A DNA stretch of 64,000 nucleotides from Gemmatimonadaceae bacterium (GTDB lineage Bacteria > Gemmatimonadota > Gemmatimonadetes > Gemmatimonadales > Gemmatimonadaceae): assembly GCA_019186945.1 (NCBI GenBank), contig JABAQJ010000002.1, forward strand, positions 213,897-277,896, read 5' to 3'. The notes under the pieces are model-generated. The model saw nothing but the letters and a program-made list of their open reading frames with translations, did not search any database and was not told the DNA's origin. Both the position numbers and the translations under genes were made by a program. Positions within the stretch are counted from its first letter, which is position 1. Every line of letters begins with the position of its first letter. This document shows, piece by piece, positions 43,288 through 51,008 of this stretch.

Positions 43288-43598
43288 GCGGCGCATCTGT
43301 CCTTCGCCGATCCAGACCGCCCGCGGCGCTCCCCGGTCCTTCAGGGGAGCGCCGTGTCGTTTGTCAGGTGCCGAGCCGATCGCGATCCGTGTGAACTACC
43401 GTGTGGCGCTGGCCGCGATAGACGATATTGCCCGTTCTCCGGGAACGACCCGGTCGAAGCCAACGCCTTGCAGATCTGCAGGACGAGGGACGCGATCAGT
43501 CTCACGACGGCGTCAGCCCGCATGCCTGATCGGTGCATAGCGACTGGTTCGCACCGATGCTCGACAGGCGCGCCGGATGTACTTTCTCGCCTCCGGAC
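43288..43598. other. Intergenic region after the repeat lipoprotein
   Basis: About 310 bases between convergent genes. It holds the terminator at 43324-43354; I see no gene or other RNA in the rest. Confidence 0.5.
43324..43354 (+). terminator. Terminator of the repeat lipoprotein gene
   Basis: A perfect 11-bp stem CGGCGCTCCCC (43324-43334) / GGGGAGCGCCG (43344-43354) with a 9-base loop, 36 bases past the stop. It is followed by TGTCGTTTGTC, a weak U-tract. Confidence 0.7.
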
Positions 43599-43946
43599 CT
43601 AACGCTTCGGGACGATCAAGCCGATCCGGTCGCCTCGCTCGATCTCGAGGTAACCGCTGTCCTGTTCTTCCGCTCCCATACCGTGTACGAAGAACTTGAC
43701 TGCGGCACCGTCCTGCGCCACGAGCGCGGGAATGCGCAGTGTGGCGAGGCTGTCCGCCTGCACCGTGCCCAGATGGAACTCGCCCACCGCCGCCTCGACA
43801 TAGACGCGGATCGGGTTCGATTCGTCGTTCTGCACTGTCACGAGCGTCATGTCGGTGGAATCGACTGCTGCGGCTGCATGACTGGGAGTCGTCGCGCCAG
43901 CTGGCCCCGCAAGGAGCGCGGCTGCGAGCATGGTCATCATCAACAT
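43599..43946 (-). CDS. Small secreted protein, family unknown
   Basis: A 115-residue exported protein I do not recognise. The ATG at 43946 has AAGGA eight to twelve bases upstream and opens a signal peptide (MLMMTMLAAALLAGPAGA). The mature part is a compact beta-rich domain: VDSTDMTLVTVQNDESNPIRVYVEAAVGEFHLGTVQADSLATLRIPALV, ending DSGYLEIERGDRIGLIVPKR. The pattern NxxxNPIRVYV...GxVxxxSxxxxxIP resembles small transthyretin-like or cupredoxin-like sandwiches found in secreted bacterial proteins, but this is impressionistic. Its stop codon sits inside CGTTAGG. An upstream extension to 44033 is Arg-rich and not used. Confidence 0.7.
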   Translation of the reverse strand: MLMMTMLAAALLAGPAGATTPSHAAAAVDSTDMTLVTVQNDESNPIRVYVEAAVGEFHLGTVQADSLATLRIPALVAQDGAAVKFFVHGMGAEEQDSGYLEIERGDRIGLIVPKR

Positions 43947-44258
43947 GGTCTGTCCTTGGCGAGTCGCTCGCCCGGAATGTCGATTGCGCTCGCCCGATCT
44001 CGGGCGATACGATCCGCGCGCTACGCGCGGCATGATGTCGACGTCGCCGGCGCGAAGATCGTTAACGAGCGCTGCCTTTCGTTAAGCTGGCGTTTATCCG
44101 GCCGCTCATCGCGCCACCGTTGCTTCTCCGGTAGTCGCCGACGCATCTGCGTCCGTGCTACCAAGTCGGTGCCGGTGACCAGTTGCGATCGAGCGGCCGG
44201 CAGGTCGCACCCGCAGTGGCGGTTGTGCTGGCCCCGGTCAGCCCCTAACGTGCAAGGT

Positions 44259-44744
44259 ATGCTGGACGCCATCCGAGCTTTCTTCGCTCGACAATCAACA
44301 CAGGAGTCGAAGACGGACATCGGGCGTGAAGACCCGCACCTGATTCGCGTCGCATCCTGCGCCCTCCTGCTCGAACTCGCTTACGCCGATGGCGAGTTCA
44401 GCGACGTCGAGCGCGCGCGGATCGAGGATGCGCTCGGACGTCACTTTGGCCTTGACGCCGCGGCCACCAGGGAACTGCTGGTGCTGGCCGCCGATGCGCG
44501 GCGCACGTCCATCGACCACTTCCAGTTCACTCGACTGATCGACGACGGATTCGACATCGGCCAGAAGATGGTCCTGGCAGAAGTGATGTGGGGTGTGATC
44601 CTCGCGGACGGACAGCTCGCCGACCACGAGGCCTACCTCGTGAGGAAGATCGCGAACCTGTTGCACCTGGAACCAGCGTACCTGTCCCAAGCAAGGAAAG
44701 CGGTGACGTCCAATCATTCGGACTCACCGAACGGCGCAGCGTAA
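44259..44744 (+). CDS. TerB-like (tellurite-resistance domain) protein
   Basis: A 161-residue all-helical cytoplasmic protein of the TerB-like family (COG4103 type). Typical pieces are HLIRVASCALLLELAYADGEFSDVERARIEDALGRHFGL (about residues 27-65) and GQKMVLAEVMWGVILADGQLADHEAYLVRKIANLLHL (about 100-137). The two acidic ADGxxxxxE repeats are the metal-binding-like hallmark. The function is unknown; TerB domains occur in stress and membrane-associated modules. ATG 44259 has AAGG just upstream. A CCTAACG motif copy lies nine bases before it (44244-44250). No ter operon partners are nearby. Confidence 0.87.
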   Translation: MLDAIRAFFARQSTQESKTDIGREDPHLIRVASCALLLELAYADGEFSDVERARIEDALGRHFGLDAAATRELLVLAADARRTSIDHFQFTRLIDDGFDIGQKMVLAEVMWGVILADGQLADHEAYLVRKIANLLHLEPAYLSQARKAVTSNHSDSPNGAA

Positions 44745-44814
44745 CCGGCGGGTGAGGCCTCGCGTCGCGTGGCGAGGGATCCCTCGACGTCGCCGCACGA
44801 CCGCGCCCGCTTTC

Positions 44815-46473
44815 TCAGGGCTGTACTCGATGCTCGCGGTGGACCTTGTCCATCATTCGCACCAGTTCGGCGTTGGTCATCGGCTGCCAGCCGTGCGGTT
44901 TCATCGGGCGGCCATACTCGAAGACGAAGTTCGCCTTCGGGTTCGTCAGCTTGGACGACTCCTCCTCCATGAGATAGACCGCGAGGTTGAGGTAGTGATT
45001 GTCCATGTCGCCGGTGTACATGCGGATTTTTCCGCTCAGCGACGGCCCGATTTTCGGCCAGTTCTTCACCATGTACCACGTTAGGTCGTATCCGTTGTCC
45101 CGCCAGTACGCCGCGGCCGTCTTGTCGATTGTGCCCGTCAGGCGGTCCCACAGGCGCACCGGATAGCCGTCGCGCCCGATCGGACCGTACGCGGCGTCCC
45201 AGGCGTCGAACTGCTGGCCGCTGCGCGCGTGGCTTCCCAGCACGGCCTCGAGCTGACTCATCTGCCGTGTCGTGACCTGCGGTTGTCCCTCGGCGGTCCG
45301 CATCATGTACCGCTCCGGTACAGGCGGCGTGTTCCCGTTAGGCACGAAGGCGTTCGTGTCCGCGTAGTTGTCGGTCAGCTGATTCCGGCGGAAGTCGACT
45401 GGATCCGGATAAAGACACCAGGCTCCACCGAAGAAGTCCGGGCGCTGTATCTGGAGGGCAGCGCACTCCCATCCACCGGTCGAACCGCCCGTCAGAAAGC
45501 GCGCACCGGACTCCGGCAACAGCCGGAACTGCTTCTCCAGCACCGGCACCAGCTCCGTGAGGAGCGCGTCCTGGTAGGGACCGTTGTTTACGGAGTTGAC
45601 GGCGTAGGAATCGTCGTAGTACGGCGTCGGATGCTGCCAGGTAATGGCGACCATGCGAGGGAAGTCGTCCCGTTGCCAGTCGCGCGCGAACTCCCAGCCC
45701 GGTTCCCGCGCGCCGCGTTGCAGCCGCGCAGCCTTCTGGGCCGGCGTCTCGCTGCCCGCCTCTTCGGTGAATCCGAACGGCGCGCCAAGGCCAAAATGCC
45801 CCTGGACGTAGATCGCCGGATATCTACGTGTCGGTTCGTCGTCGAATCCCTTCGGCAGCAGGACCGTGGCCCCGATATACATGTCGCGACCCCAGAATCG
45901 CGACAGCATCTCGCTCTTCATCCTGATCCGCTTCACCCAGCGCGTATCGGGCGGAATGGACACTGCGGGAAGCACCCTGGTGAGCGTGAGACGCAGCGGC
46001 GTCTTCGAGGCAGGATCGAAGCGGACCTTCCGGACATCGCTGACCAGGTTGCCTGGCGACACGTTGAAACGCTGCCCTTCCCACTGATCGTTATGCGCCC
46101 AGACGATGTGCCCGTCGGCGCGCTCGAATCTGGTGTAAACATTCAGCAGAGCCTGGACGAAATACTCGCCTGCTGGCACCTGAGCCAGGCTCCCGTACGG
46201 GTATCCAAGCGTGGATCGATCGATGACCGCCGGGCGCTGAGGCGTCCAGGCATCGATGTCGGCACCGAAGAACGGAACACTCCCTCCGTAGGACCCGCCC
46301 AGCAGGCGGGGCTCCCGGCTGTCGGTCTTCGAGAAGAAGACGAAGATACGACCGGTGACCGGTTGCGCCGCGATGGAAGGGTCCAGCCTGATTTCGACGG
46401 CCTGCGCCCGAACGCCACGGGACACGACCGACAGCACGACGGCCAACCAGAGCAGGTAACGGAGAGAGCGCAT
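44815..46473 (-). CDS. Secreted esterase-like alpha/beta hydrolase
   Basis: A 552-residue exported protein of the putative esterase (esterase D/enterochelin-esterase-like) group. A signal peptide is at about residues 1-23 (LLWLAVVLSVVSRGVRAQ). An N-terminal beta-domain follows (about 25-185; VTGRIFVFFSKTDSREPRLLGG). The hydrolase domain has RYPAIYVQGHFGLG at about 210 and the nucleophile elbow FLTGGSTGGWECAALQIQRPDFF near 325. The C-terminal part contains IRMYTGDMDNHYLNLAVYLMEE, a likely acid-residue segment, and PMKPHGW, a candidate catalytic His. The substrate is unknown. ATG 46473 is used because it begins the signal peptide; a longer frame starts at 46539. Confidence 0.82.
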   Translation of the reverse strand: MRSLRYLLWLAVVLSVVSRGVRAQAVEIRLDPSIAAQPVTGRIFVFFSKTDSREPRLLGGSYGGSVPFFGADIDAWTPQRPAVIDRSTLGYPYGSLAQVPAGEYFVQALLNVYTRFERADGHIVWAHNDQWEGQRFNVSPGNLVSDVRKVRFDPASKTPLRLTLTRVLPAVSIPPDTRWVKRIRMKSEMLSRFWGRDMYIGATVLLPKGFDDEPTRRYPAIYVQGHFGLGAPFGFTEEAGSETPAQKAARLQRGAREPGWEFARDWQRDDFPRMVAITWQHPTPYYDDSYAVNSVNNGPYQDALLTELVPVLEKQFRLLPESGARFLTGGSTGGWECAALQIQRPDFFGGAWCLYPDPVDFRRNQLTDNYADTNAFVPNGNTPPVPERYMMRTAEGQPQVTTRQMSQLEAVLGSHARSGQQFDAWDAAYGPIGRDGYPVRLWDRLTGTIDKTAAAYWRDNGYDLTWYMVKNWPKIGPSLSGKIRMYTGDMDNHYLNLAVYLMEEESSKLTNPKANFVFEYGRPMKPHGWQPMTNAELVRMMDKVHREHRVQP

Positions 46474-46738
46474 CGGGATGTTCCAGGTCAGTATGGAGGC
46501 CAGGCGAGCGTTCCCTTCGACGCCCCCAGCCAATCTCATCGTTCAGCCATGGAAGGCCGTATGTCCAGTGATATGCCGGGTGCGATACGGACGTCAAGAG
46601 CCCATCGCACCCTGCCACACGCATCGCACGCAACCTGCATGGCTACGTGACCGGGTCCACTCCTGCCGTGAAAGTGGCTCGCGGTGAACACATACGAACT
46701 ACGCTTCCGTTTCCTCAAGCCGGCTCAGCACCCGAACC

Positions 46739-48559
46739 ATGCGTATTACTCGAATGCATCTCCTGCGGACGGTCTGCTTCGTCCTTGTCGCCGCGCCTCT
46801 GGGCGCTCAATCGCCCTCCGGCGACGACCTCGAACGTCGCGAACTCCGCATCCCAACGCGCGACGGCGTGGCGCTCTACACTATCGTCGTCAGTCCCAAA
46901 GCCATTTCCACGCCGCTCCCCATCATGCTCGTCCGCACGCCGTACGGCGTGAGTCAGAATCTGCGACCCGGGCCGATGCCCACGGCGTACACCGAGCTGG
47001 CAAAGGACGGCTACATATTCGTGTTCCAGGACGCGCGAGGGACCGGCAAGTCGGAGGGTCGGTTCGTGATGAACGGCGCGCTGCGCGATCCCGCGAACCC
47101 GAATAGCGTGGACGAAGCCACCGACACCTACGACACCATCGACTGGCTGGTCAAGAACATTCCGGGCAACAATGGACGTGTTGGCGCGATGGGCGTCTCA
47201 TACCCTGGATGGCTTGCGGGCATCGCGGCGCTGAGCCGGCATCCGGCGCTCAAGGCGGTGTCTCCGCAGGCACCCATGACGGACACCTGGATGGGCGACG
47301 ATTTCTTCCATCAGGGTGCTTTCCGCCAGTCGTTCGGCGTGGAGTATGCCACGGGAATGGAATGGCCGCGGAACATCCCGTCTCCACTCAAGATCACGCG
47401 CTACGACCGGTACGACTGGTACCTGCAGTTCCTGACCCTCGCGGACCTCGGACGGAAGAACGGTATCGACACCCTCCCGTCGTGGCGCGGTTTCAAGACG
47501 CACCCGGCCTGGGACGCGTACTGGCAGGCCAAAGCGATGCAGGTCGTGTGGACGGTGCCTAACGTAGCTGTACTCAACGTTGGCGGATACTGGGACCAGG
47601 AGGATGTGCTCGGCCCACAGGAGGCGTACCGCACGCTGGAGAAGAACGACAGCAGGAAGTGGAACCATATCGTCCTCGGCCCGTGGTTCCATGGCGGATG
47701 GTCGGGACGGGAGACGGACTCGTTCGGCCCGATGCAGTTCGGAACCGACGTGGGACTGTACTACCGGTCGAACATCGAACGGCCATGGTTCTACAACTAT
47801 CTGCATGGCGACGGCACCGCGACGTTCGCCGAGGCATACATGTACGAGGTCGGCGCCAATCAGTGGCGCACATTCGACGCGTGGCCGCCACGTGAATCCA
47901 CGCCGGCGAAGCTGTACCTGCATAACGACGGCAGCTTGTCGTTCGACGCACCGACGGCGGCGGGACGCACCTCGTACACCAGCGATCCCCTGCGGCCCGT
48001 CCCATACGTGATGCGACCGGTGGACGGGACACGGTGGCGACAGTGGCTAGTGGAGGACCAGCGCTTCGTGCAGAACCGTCCGGATGTGCTGAGCTGGGAG
48101 AGCGAGCCGCTGACCGAGGACGTGACGATCGCCGGCGATGTGACCGCGCACCTGTTCGCCAGCACGACGGGCACAGACGCAGACTGGGTGGTGAAGCTGA
48201 TCGACGTCTACCCCGATTCCGTCGCTGGCAACCGCACGCTGGGAGGCTACCAGTTGATGGTCGCCGGCGACATCATGCGTGGTCGCTACCACAAGAGCTT
48301 CTCCAAGCCCCAGCCCATCAGGGCCAACACCGTGACGCCGTTCACCGTCGACATGCACCAGCAGTTGTATCGGTTCCAGAAGGGCCATCGCATCATGGTG
48401 CAGATTCAGAGCACCTGGTTCCCTCTGTACGATCGGAACCCGCAGACTTACGTCCCCAACATCTTCGAGGCAAAGGCCAGCGACTTCCGCTCGCGCGTGC
48501 ACACCATCCACTCCGGTCCTGCCACGCCGACCCACATCGCGGTGCGCGTCCTGCAATAG
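46739..48559 (+). CDS. CocE/NonD-family (S15-like) hydrolase, secreted
   Basis: A 606-residue serine hydrolase. After a signal peptide (about residues 1-24, ending LGAQ) comes the X-Pro dipeptidyl-peptidase-type core. It has RIPTRDGVALYTIVVSPK, PIMLVRTPYGV, FVFQDARGTGKSEG (oxyanion Asp-Ala-Arg-Gly signature) and the nucleophile in GAMGVSYPGWLAGIAAL near residue 152. The later histidine/aspartate region is HIVLGPWFHGGW (about 305). A C-terminal beta-sandwich starts at about 385 and ends MVQIQSTWFPLYDRNPQTY. Members cleave esters or amides (cocaine esterase, glutaryl-7-ACA acylase). The substrate is not deducible. The ATG at 46739 is used; a second M is five codons in. Confidence 0.92.
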   Translation: MRITRMHLLRTVCFVLVAAPLGAQSPSGDDLERRELRIPTRDGVALYTIVVSPKAISTPLPIMLVRTPYGVSQNLRPGPMPTAYTELAKDGYIFVFQDARGTGKSEGRFVMNGALRDPANPNSVDEATDTYDTIDWLVKNIPGNNGRVGAMGVSYPGWLAGIAALSRHPALKAVSPQAPMTDTWMGDDFFHQGAFRQSFGVEYATGMEWPRNIPSPLKITRYDRYDWYLQFLTLADLGRKNGIDTLPSWRGFKTHPAWDAYWQAKAMQVVWTVPNVAVLNVGGYWDQEDVLGPQEAYRTLEKNDSRKWNHIVLGPWFHGGWSGRETDSFGPMQFGTDVGLYYRSNIERPWFYNYLHGDGTATFAEAYMYEVGANQWRTFDAWPPRESTPAKLYLHNDGSLSFDAPTAAGRTSYTSDPLRPVPYVMRPVDGTRWRQWLVEDQRFVQNRPDVLSWESEPLTEDVTIAGDVTAHLFASTTGTDADWVVKLIDVYPDSVAGNRTLGGYQLMVAGDIMRGRYHKSFSKPQPIRANTVTPFTVDMHQQLYRFQKGHRIMVQIQSTWFPLYDRNPQTYVPNIFEAKASDFRSRVHTIHSGPATPTHIAVRVLQ

Positions 48560-48598
48560 CGCGAACCATCGCTTCGTCCTGGCGGGACGATAGAGGGG

Positions 48599-48633
48599 AA
48601 AAAAGGAGGGCAGACCATGACGGTCGGCCCTCC
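48599..48633 (-). terminator. Strong intrinsic terminator of the tRNA cluster
   Basis: Minus-strand GGAGGGC-x-GACC ... GGTC-x-GCCCTCC stem (48605-48633), followed directly by six T (48599-48604). It lies about 28 bases past tRNA-Thr and 40 bases after the convergent hydrolase stop, so it can also stop transcription from the other side. Confidence 0.85.
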
Positions 48634-48660
48634 TCGTCTGTTCCACGGTGTCGTCGCAAG

Positions 48661-48732
48661 AGCCAGCGGTCAGGATTGAACTGACGACCGCCCGATTACG
48701 AATCGGGTGCTCTACCACTGAGCTACGCTGGC
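48661..48732 (-). tRNA. tRNA-Thr(CGU)
   Basis: A 72-base cloverleaf: acceptor GCCAGCG/CGCTGGC, D-arm AGCTCAGTGGTAGAGC, anticodon stem CCCGA/TCGGG with loop TTCGTAA (anticodon CGU), T-loop TTCAATC. CCA is not encoded. Last gene of the cluster. Confidence 0.96.
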
Positions 48733-48741
48733 AAACTCCCA

Positions 48742-48823
48742 TGCCCAAGAGCGGACTCGAACCGCTACGCCTTTCGGCACCACCCCCTCAAGATGGCGTG
48801 TCTACCAATTTCACCACTTGGGC
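48742..48823 (-). tRNA. tRNA-Leu(GAG)
   Basis: An 82-base tRNA with a long variable arm. Acceptor GCCCAAG/CTTGGGC, D-loop with AATTGGTAGA, anticodon loop TTGAGGG inside stem CCATC/GGTGG (anticodon GAG), and T-arm GGTTCGAGTCC. Confidence 0.95.
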
Positions 48824-48888
48824 AATCCGATCGGGCGCTCTTCGGTCCACTGACGATTGAGCGTCCTGCCATGTGTATCGATCAACGA

Positions 48889-48962
48889 CGGGGCTGACGG
48901 GGCTCGAACCCGCGACCTCCGGTGTGACAGACCGGCACTCTAACCAGCTGAGCTACAGCCCC
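48889..48962 (-). tRNA. tRNA-Asp(GUC)
   Basis: A 74-base cloverleaf with acceptor GGGGCTG/CAGCCCC, anticodon stem CCGGT/ACCGG and loop CTGTCAC (anticodon GUC), T-arm GGGTTCGAGCCC. The 65 bases between it and tRNA-Leu hold no other gene. Confidence 0.97.
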
Positions 48963-49018
48963 CACTGTCCTGCCGCGCGCCTCCGGTCCGACCGGCTGCT
49001 CGCGTCCTGCGTCCTTCA

Positions 49019-49090
49019 TAGCCCCAAGGGGAGTCGAACCCCTCTCTGCACCTTGAAAGAGTGCCGTCCTAACCGATAGACGATGGGGCC
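49019..49090 (-). tRNA. tRNA-Glu(UUC)
   Basis: A 72-base cloverleaf with acceptor GGCCCCA/TGGGGCT (G-U at the first pair), D-arm CGTCTATCGGTTAGGACG, anticodon stem GCACT/GGTGC around loop CTTTCAA (anticodon UUC), T-arm GGGGTTCGACTCCCC. Confidence 0.96.
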
Positions 49091-49162
49091 GATAATCCCG
49101 CCGGGAGAATACCTCCCCTCCCCCACAGGGTAACCCGATTCTCCTGCCCACGATCCTGCCAG

Positions 49163-49235
49163 TAGCGGTAACGGGATTCGAACCCGTGTTCCAGCCTTGA
49201 GAGGGCTGTGTCCTAGTCCCCTAGACGATACCGCC
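49163..49235 (-). tRNA. tRNA-Glu(CUC)
   Basis: A 73-base cloverleaf with acceptor GGCGGTA/TACCGCT, anticodon stem CAGCC/GGCTG around loop CTCTCAA (anticodon CUC), T-arm CGGGTTCGAATCCCG. It is the second Glu isoacceptor in the cluster, 72 bases upstream of the UUC gene. Confidence 0.95.
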
Positions 49236-49297
49236 AGAGTCCCTGTCACACCGACGCCAATCCAGCCGGCGCCTAACGCCTCACCGCACCCACGGCA

Positions 49298-49370
49298 CAG
49301 GCCAGGAGGGAATCGAACCCCCAACCGCCGGTTTTGGAGACCGGTGCTCTACCAATTGAGCTACTGACCT
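49298..49370 (-). tRNA. tRNA-Trp(CCA)
   Basis: A 73-base cloverleaf with acceptor AGGTCAG/CTGGCCT, G discriminator, anticodon stem CCGGT/ACCGG around loop CTCCAAA (anticodon CCA). Its 5' end overlaps a CCTAACG motif (49368-49374). Confidence 0.97.
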
Positions 49371-49427
49371 AACGTCGGAATCCGCGGCCGACGCACGCCT
49401 GCCGCATCTCCCTCGTACAGACCCAAG

Positions 49428-49502
49428 GGTGACTGAGGGGACTTGAACCCCCAACCCCCGGAGCCACAGTCCGGTGCTCTAACCGGTTGAGCTACAGTCA
49501 CC
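49428..49502 (-). tRNA. tRNA-His(GUG)
   Basis: A 75-base gene including an encoded G at -1 opposite the C discriminator, the histidine identity pair. Acceptor GTGACTG/CAGTCAC, anticodon stem CCGGA/TCCGG around loop CTGTGGC (anticodon GUG). First gene of the cluster, about 85 bases after the promoter's expected start. Confidence 0.97.
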
Positions 49503-49591
49503 ATGTGACGGCTCGATCCGTCCTCGCCCTGCACAGCGCAAGGCACGAACCTCACCGCAACCTCGCCGCCGACGAGTCGGGGAAGCGAGTC

Positions 49592-49620
49592 ATTCTAAAC
49601 AGCACCTGACCCTATATCAA
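49592..49620 (-). promoter_or_regulatory. Promoter of the tRNA cluster
   Basis: Minus-strand TTGATA (49615-49620), exactly 17 bases, TAGAAT (49592-49597); each is one base off consensus. Downstream is a CCGAC-GA-GTCGG palindrome (about 49568-49579) before tRNA-His. Confidence 0.7.
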
Positions 49621-49657
49621 CGTCGCGCCACGCCAAGCCGCTGGCCGGCTCCCGACG

Positions 49658-50224
49658 TCAATCCTTCGCCCGATCCAGATACTCCCCTGTCGATGGATTC
49701 ACCCGCACTCGCTCACCCGTGCCCAGGAACTCTGGCACGTTTACCGTCACGCCATTGTTGAGCTTCGCCGGCTTGTACGATGACGTCTTCGTCGCCGTTT
49801 TCATCACCGGTGCCGTCTCGACAATCTCGAACGTCAACGCCTGTGGCAATTGAATCCCGATCGGGCGACCATCATAGTATTCGGCGATGATCACCATGTT
49901 CTCGACCATCCACTGGGCGTTGTCTCCAAGCGATTCAGCGTCCAGTTCTATCTGGTCGTAGTTCTCGACGTTCATGAAGTGGTAGGAGTCCCCGCCACTG
50001 TACAGGAACTGCAATTCGTGCGTTTCCATCGAGGCCTTCTCGATGGCGTCGTCTGCACGGAAGCGATGCTCGAAGTTCGAGCCAGTCCGCAGGTTGCGAA
50101 GCTTGGTCTGCACCATCGCCCGCAGATTACCGGGCGTGTGGTGACGGAAATCGATGATCCGACAGGGTTGGCCCTCGAAAACGATCACCATGCCGCGTCG
50201 AATCTGTGTCGCTGGAACAGCCAT
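49658..50224 (-). CDS. efp: Elongation factor P
   Basis: A 188-residue EF-P, which enters the ribosomal E site and rescues stalling at proline runs. All three barrels are present: KOW-like domain I (about residues 1-65), OB domain II (about 68-128, MVIIAEYYDGRPIGIQLPQ) and domain III (about 130-188), ending TVNVPEFLGTGERVRVNPSTGEYLDRA. The loop that reaches the P-site tRNA reads HTPGNLRAMVQ, so the residue equivalent to E. coli Lys34 is Asn33, and Arg sits two places later. Neither the beta-lysylated Lys nor the rhamnosylated Arg arrangement is obvious. It lies upstream of the tRNA cluster on the same strand, a translation-related grouping. Confidence 0.96.
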   Translation of the reverse strand: MAVPATQIRRGMVIVFEGQPCRIIDFRHHTPGNLRAMVQTKLRNLRTGSNFEHRFRADDAIEKASMETHELQFLYSGGDSYHFMNVENYDQIELDAESLGDNAQWMVENMVIIAEYYDGRPIGIQLPQALTFEIVETAPVMKTATKTSSYKPAKLNNGVTVNVPEFLGTGERVRVNPSTGEYLDRAKD

Positions 50225-50279
50225 CTGTGCTCAACCAGAACCAAGTGTACGAATGCGTAAAACGAAATAGCCTTTGATT

Positions 50280-51008
50280 TTAGCGGCCATCGGCATTCCG
50301 GTCAAGGCGCGCGATCTCGGGCCCCAAAGTCCGCCAAACGTTCCTGGCGACGATGTTTGCGCCGGCCGCGGTTGGATGAATGCCGTCCGGCTGGTTCAGT
50401 GTCGGAACCCCCGCCACAGAGTCCAGGAGAAACGGCAGCAGGACGGCGCCAACGTCCTTTGCCACCGCAGGATATATAGACCGAAACTTGCCCGTGTAAC
50501 GCTCGCCAAAGTTTGGCGGCGCCTCCATCTGTGCGATGACAAGCCGCGCGGACGGCATCCGCGCCTTCACCTTTGCTGCAATCGCGCGGATATTGGCGGC
50601 CGTGGTGTCGGGATCGAGGCCTCGCAGCCCGTCGTTCGCGCCGGTCTCGACGACCACGATCGACGCAGGGTCGTTGAGAAGCCAGTCCACGCGCCGAAGC
50701 GCTCCGGCGGAAGTCTCCCCGCTAAGACCGGCATTCACGATCCGAACGCGAACGCCCAGGCTGTCAGCGATATGCTGCAGCCGCGCCGGATACGCCTGCT
50801 CGGGATCCAGGCCCAAGCCCGCCGTAATCGACGTGCCGAGTATCAGGACGCGCGGCGGTCCACTCGCCTCCGGCGCGGCTTCGGTTGCCGATGCACTCGC
50901 CGAGGACGCTGCGTGCGGAGTGGTCGAACCCTGCACGAGGGTATCTTTCCCCTCGCTGGCGCCAGAGCACGCCAAGGCAACCAGGATTCCACATACGGTA
51001 CGACGCAT
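50280..51008 (-). CDS. tesA: SGNH/GDSL arylesterase, TesA-like, lipoprotein-type signal
   Basis: A 242-residue exported esterase/lysophospholipase of the TesA family. The signal RRTVCGILVALAC gives a possible lipid-linked Cys near residue 14, followed by a low-complexity Ala/Ser linker. The hydrolase begins at about residue 50. Block I is LILGTSITAGLGL (Ser nucleophile; GTS instead of GDS), block II NAGLSGETSAGALRR, block III GANDGLRGL and block V DGIHPTAAG (Asp-His pair). The order of a divergent ABC ATPase and permease matches the tesA-ybbA-ybbP locus of E. coli. The ATG at 51008 shares CATG with the opposite gene's ATG. Confidence 0.9.
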   Translation of the reverse strand: MRRTVCGILVALACSGASEGKDTLVQGSTTPHAASSASASATEAAPEASGPPRVLILGTSITAGLGLDPEQAYPARLQHIADSLGVRVRIVNAGLSGETSAGALRRVDWLLNDPASIVVVETGANDGLRGLDPDTTAANIRAIAAKVKARMPSARLVIAQMEAPPNFGERYTGKFRSIYPAVAKDVGAVLLPFLLDSVAGVPTLNQPDGIHPTAAGANIVARNVWRTLGPEIARLDRNADGR

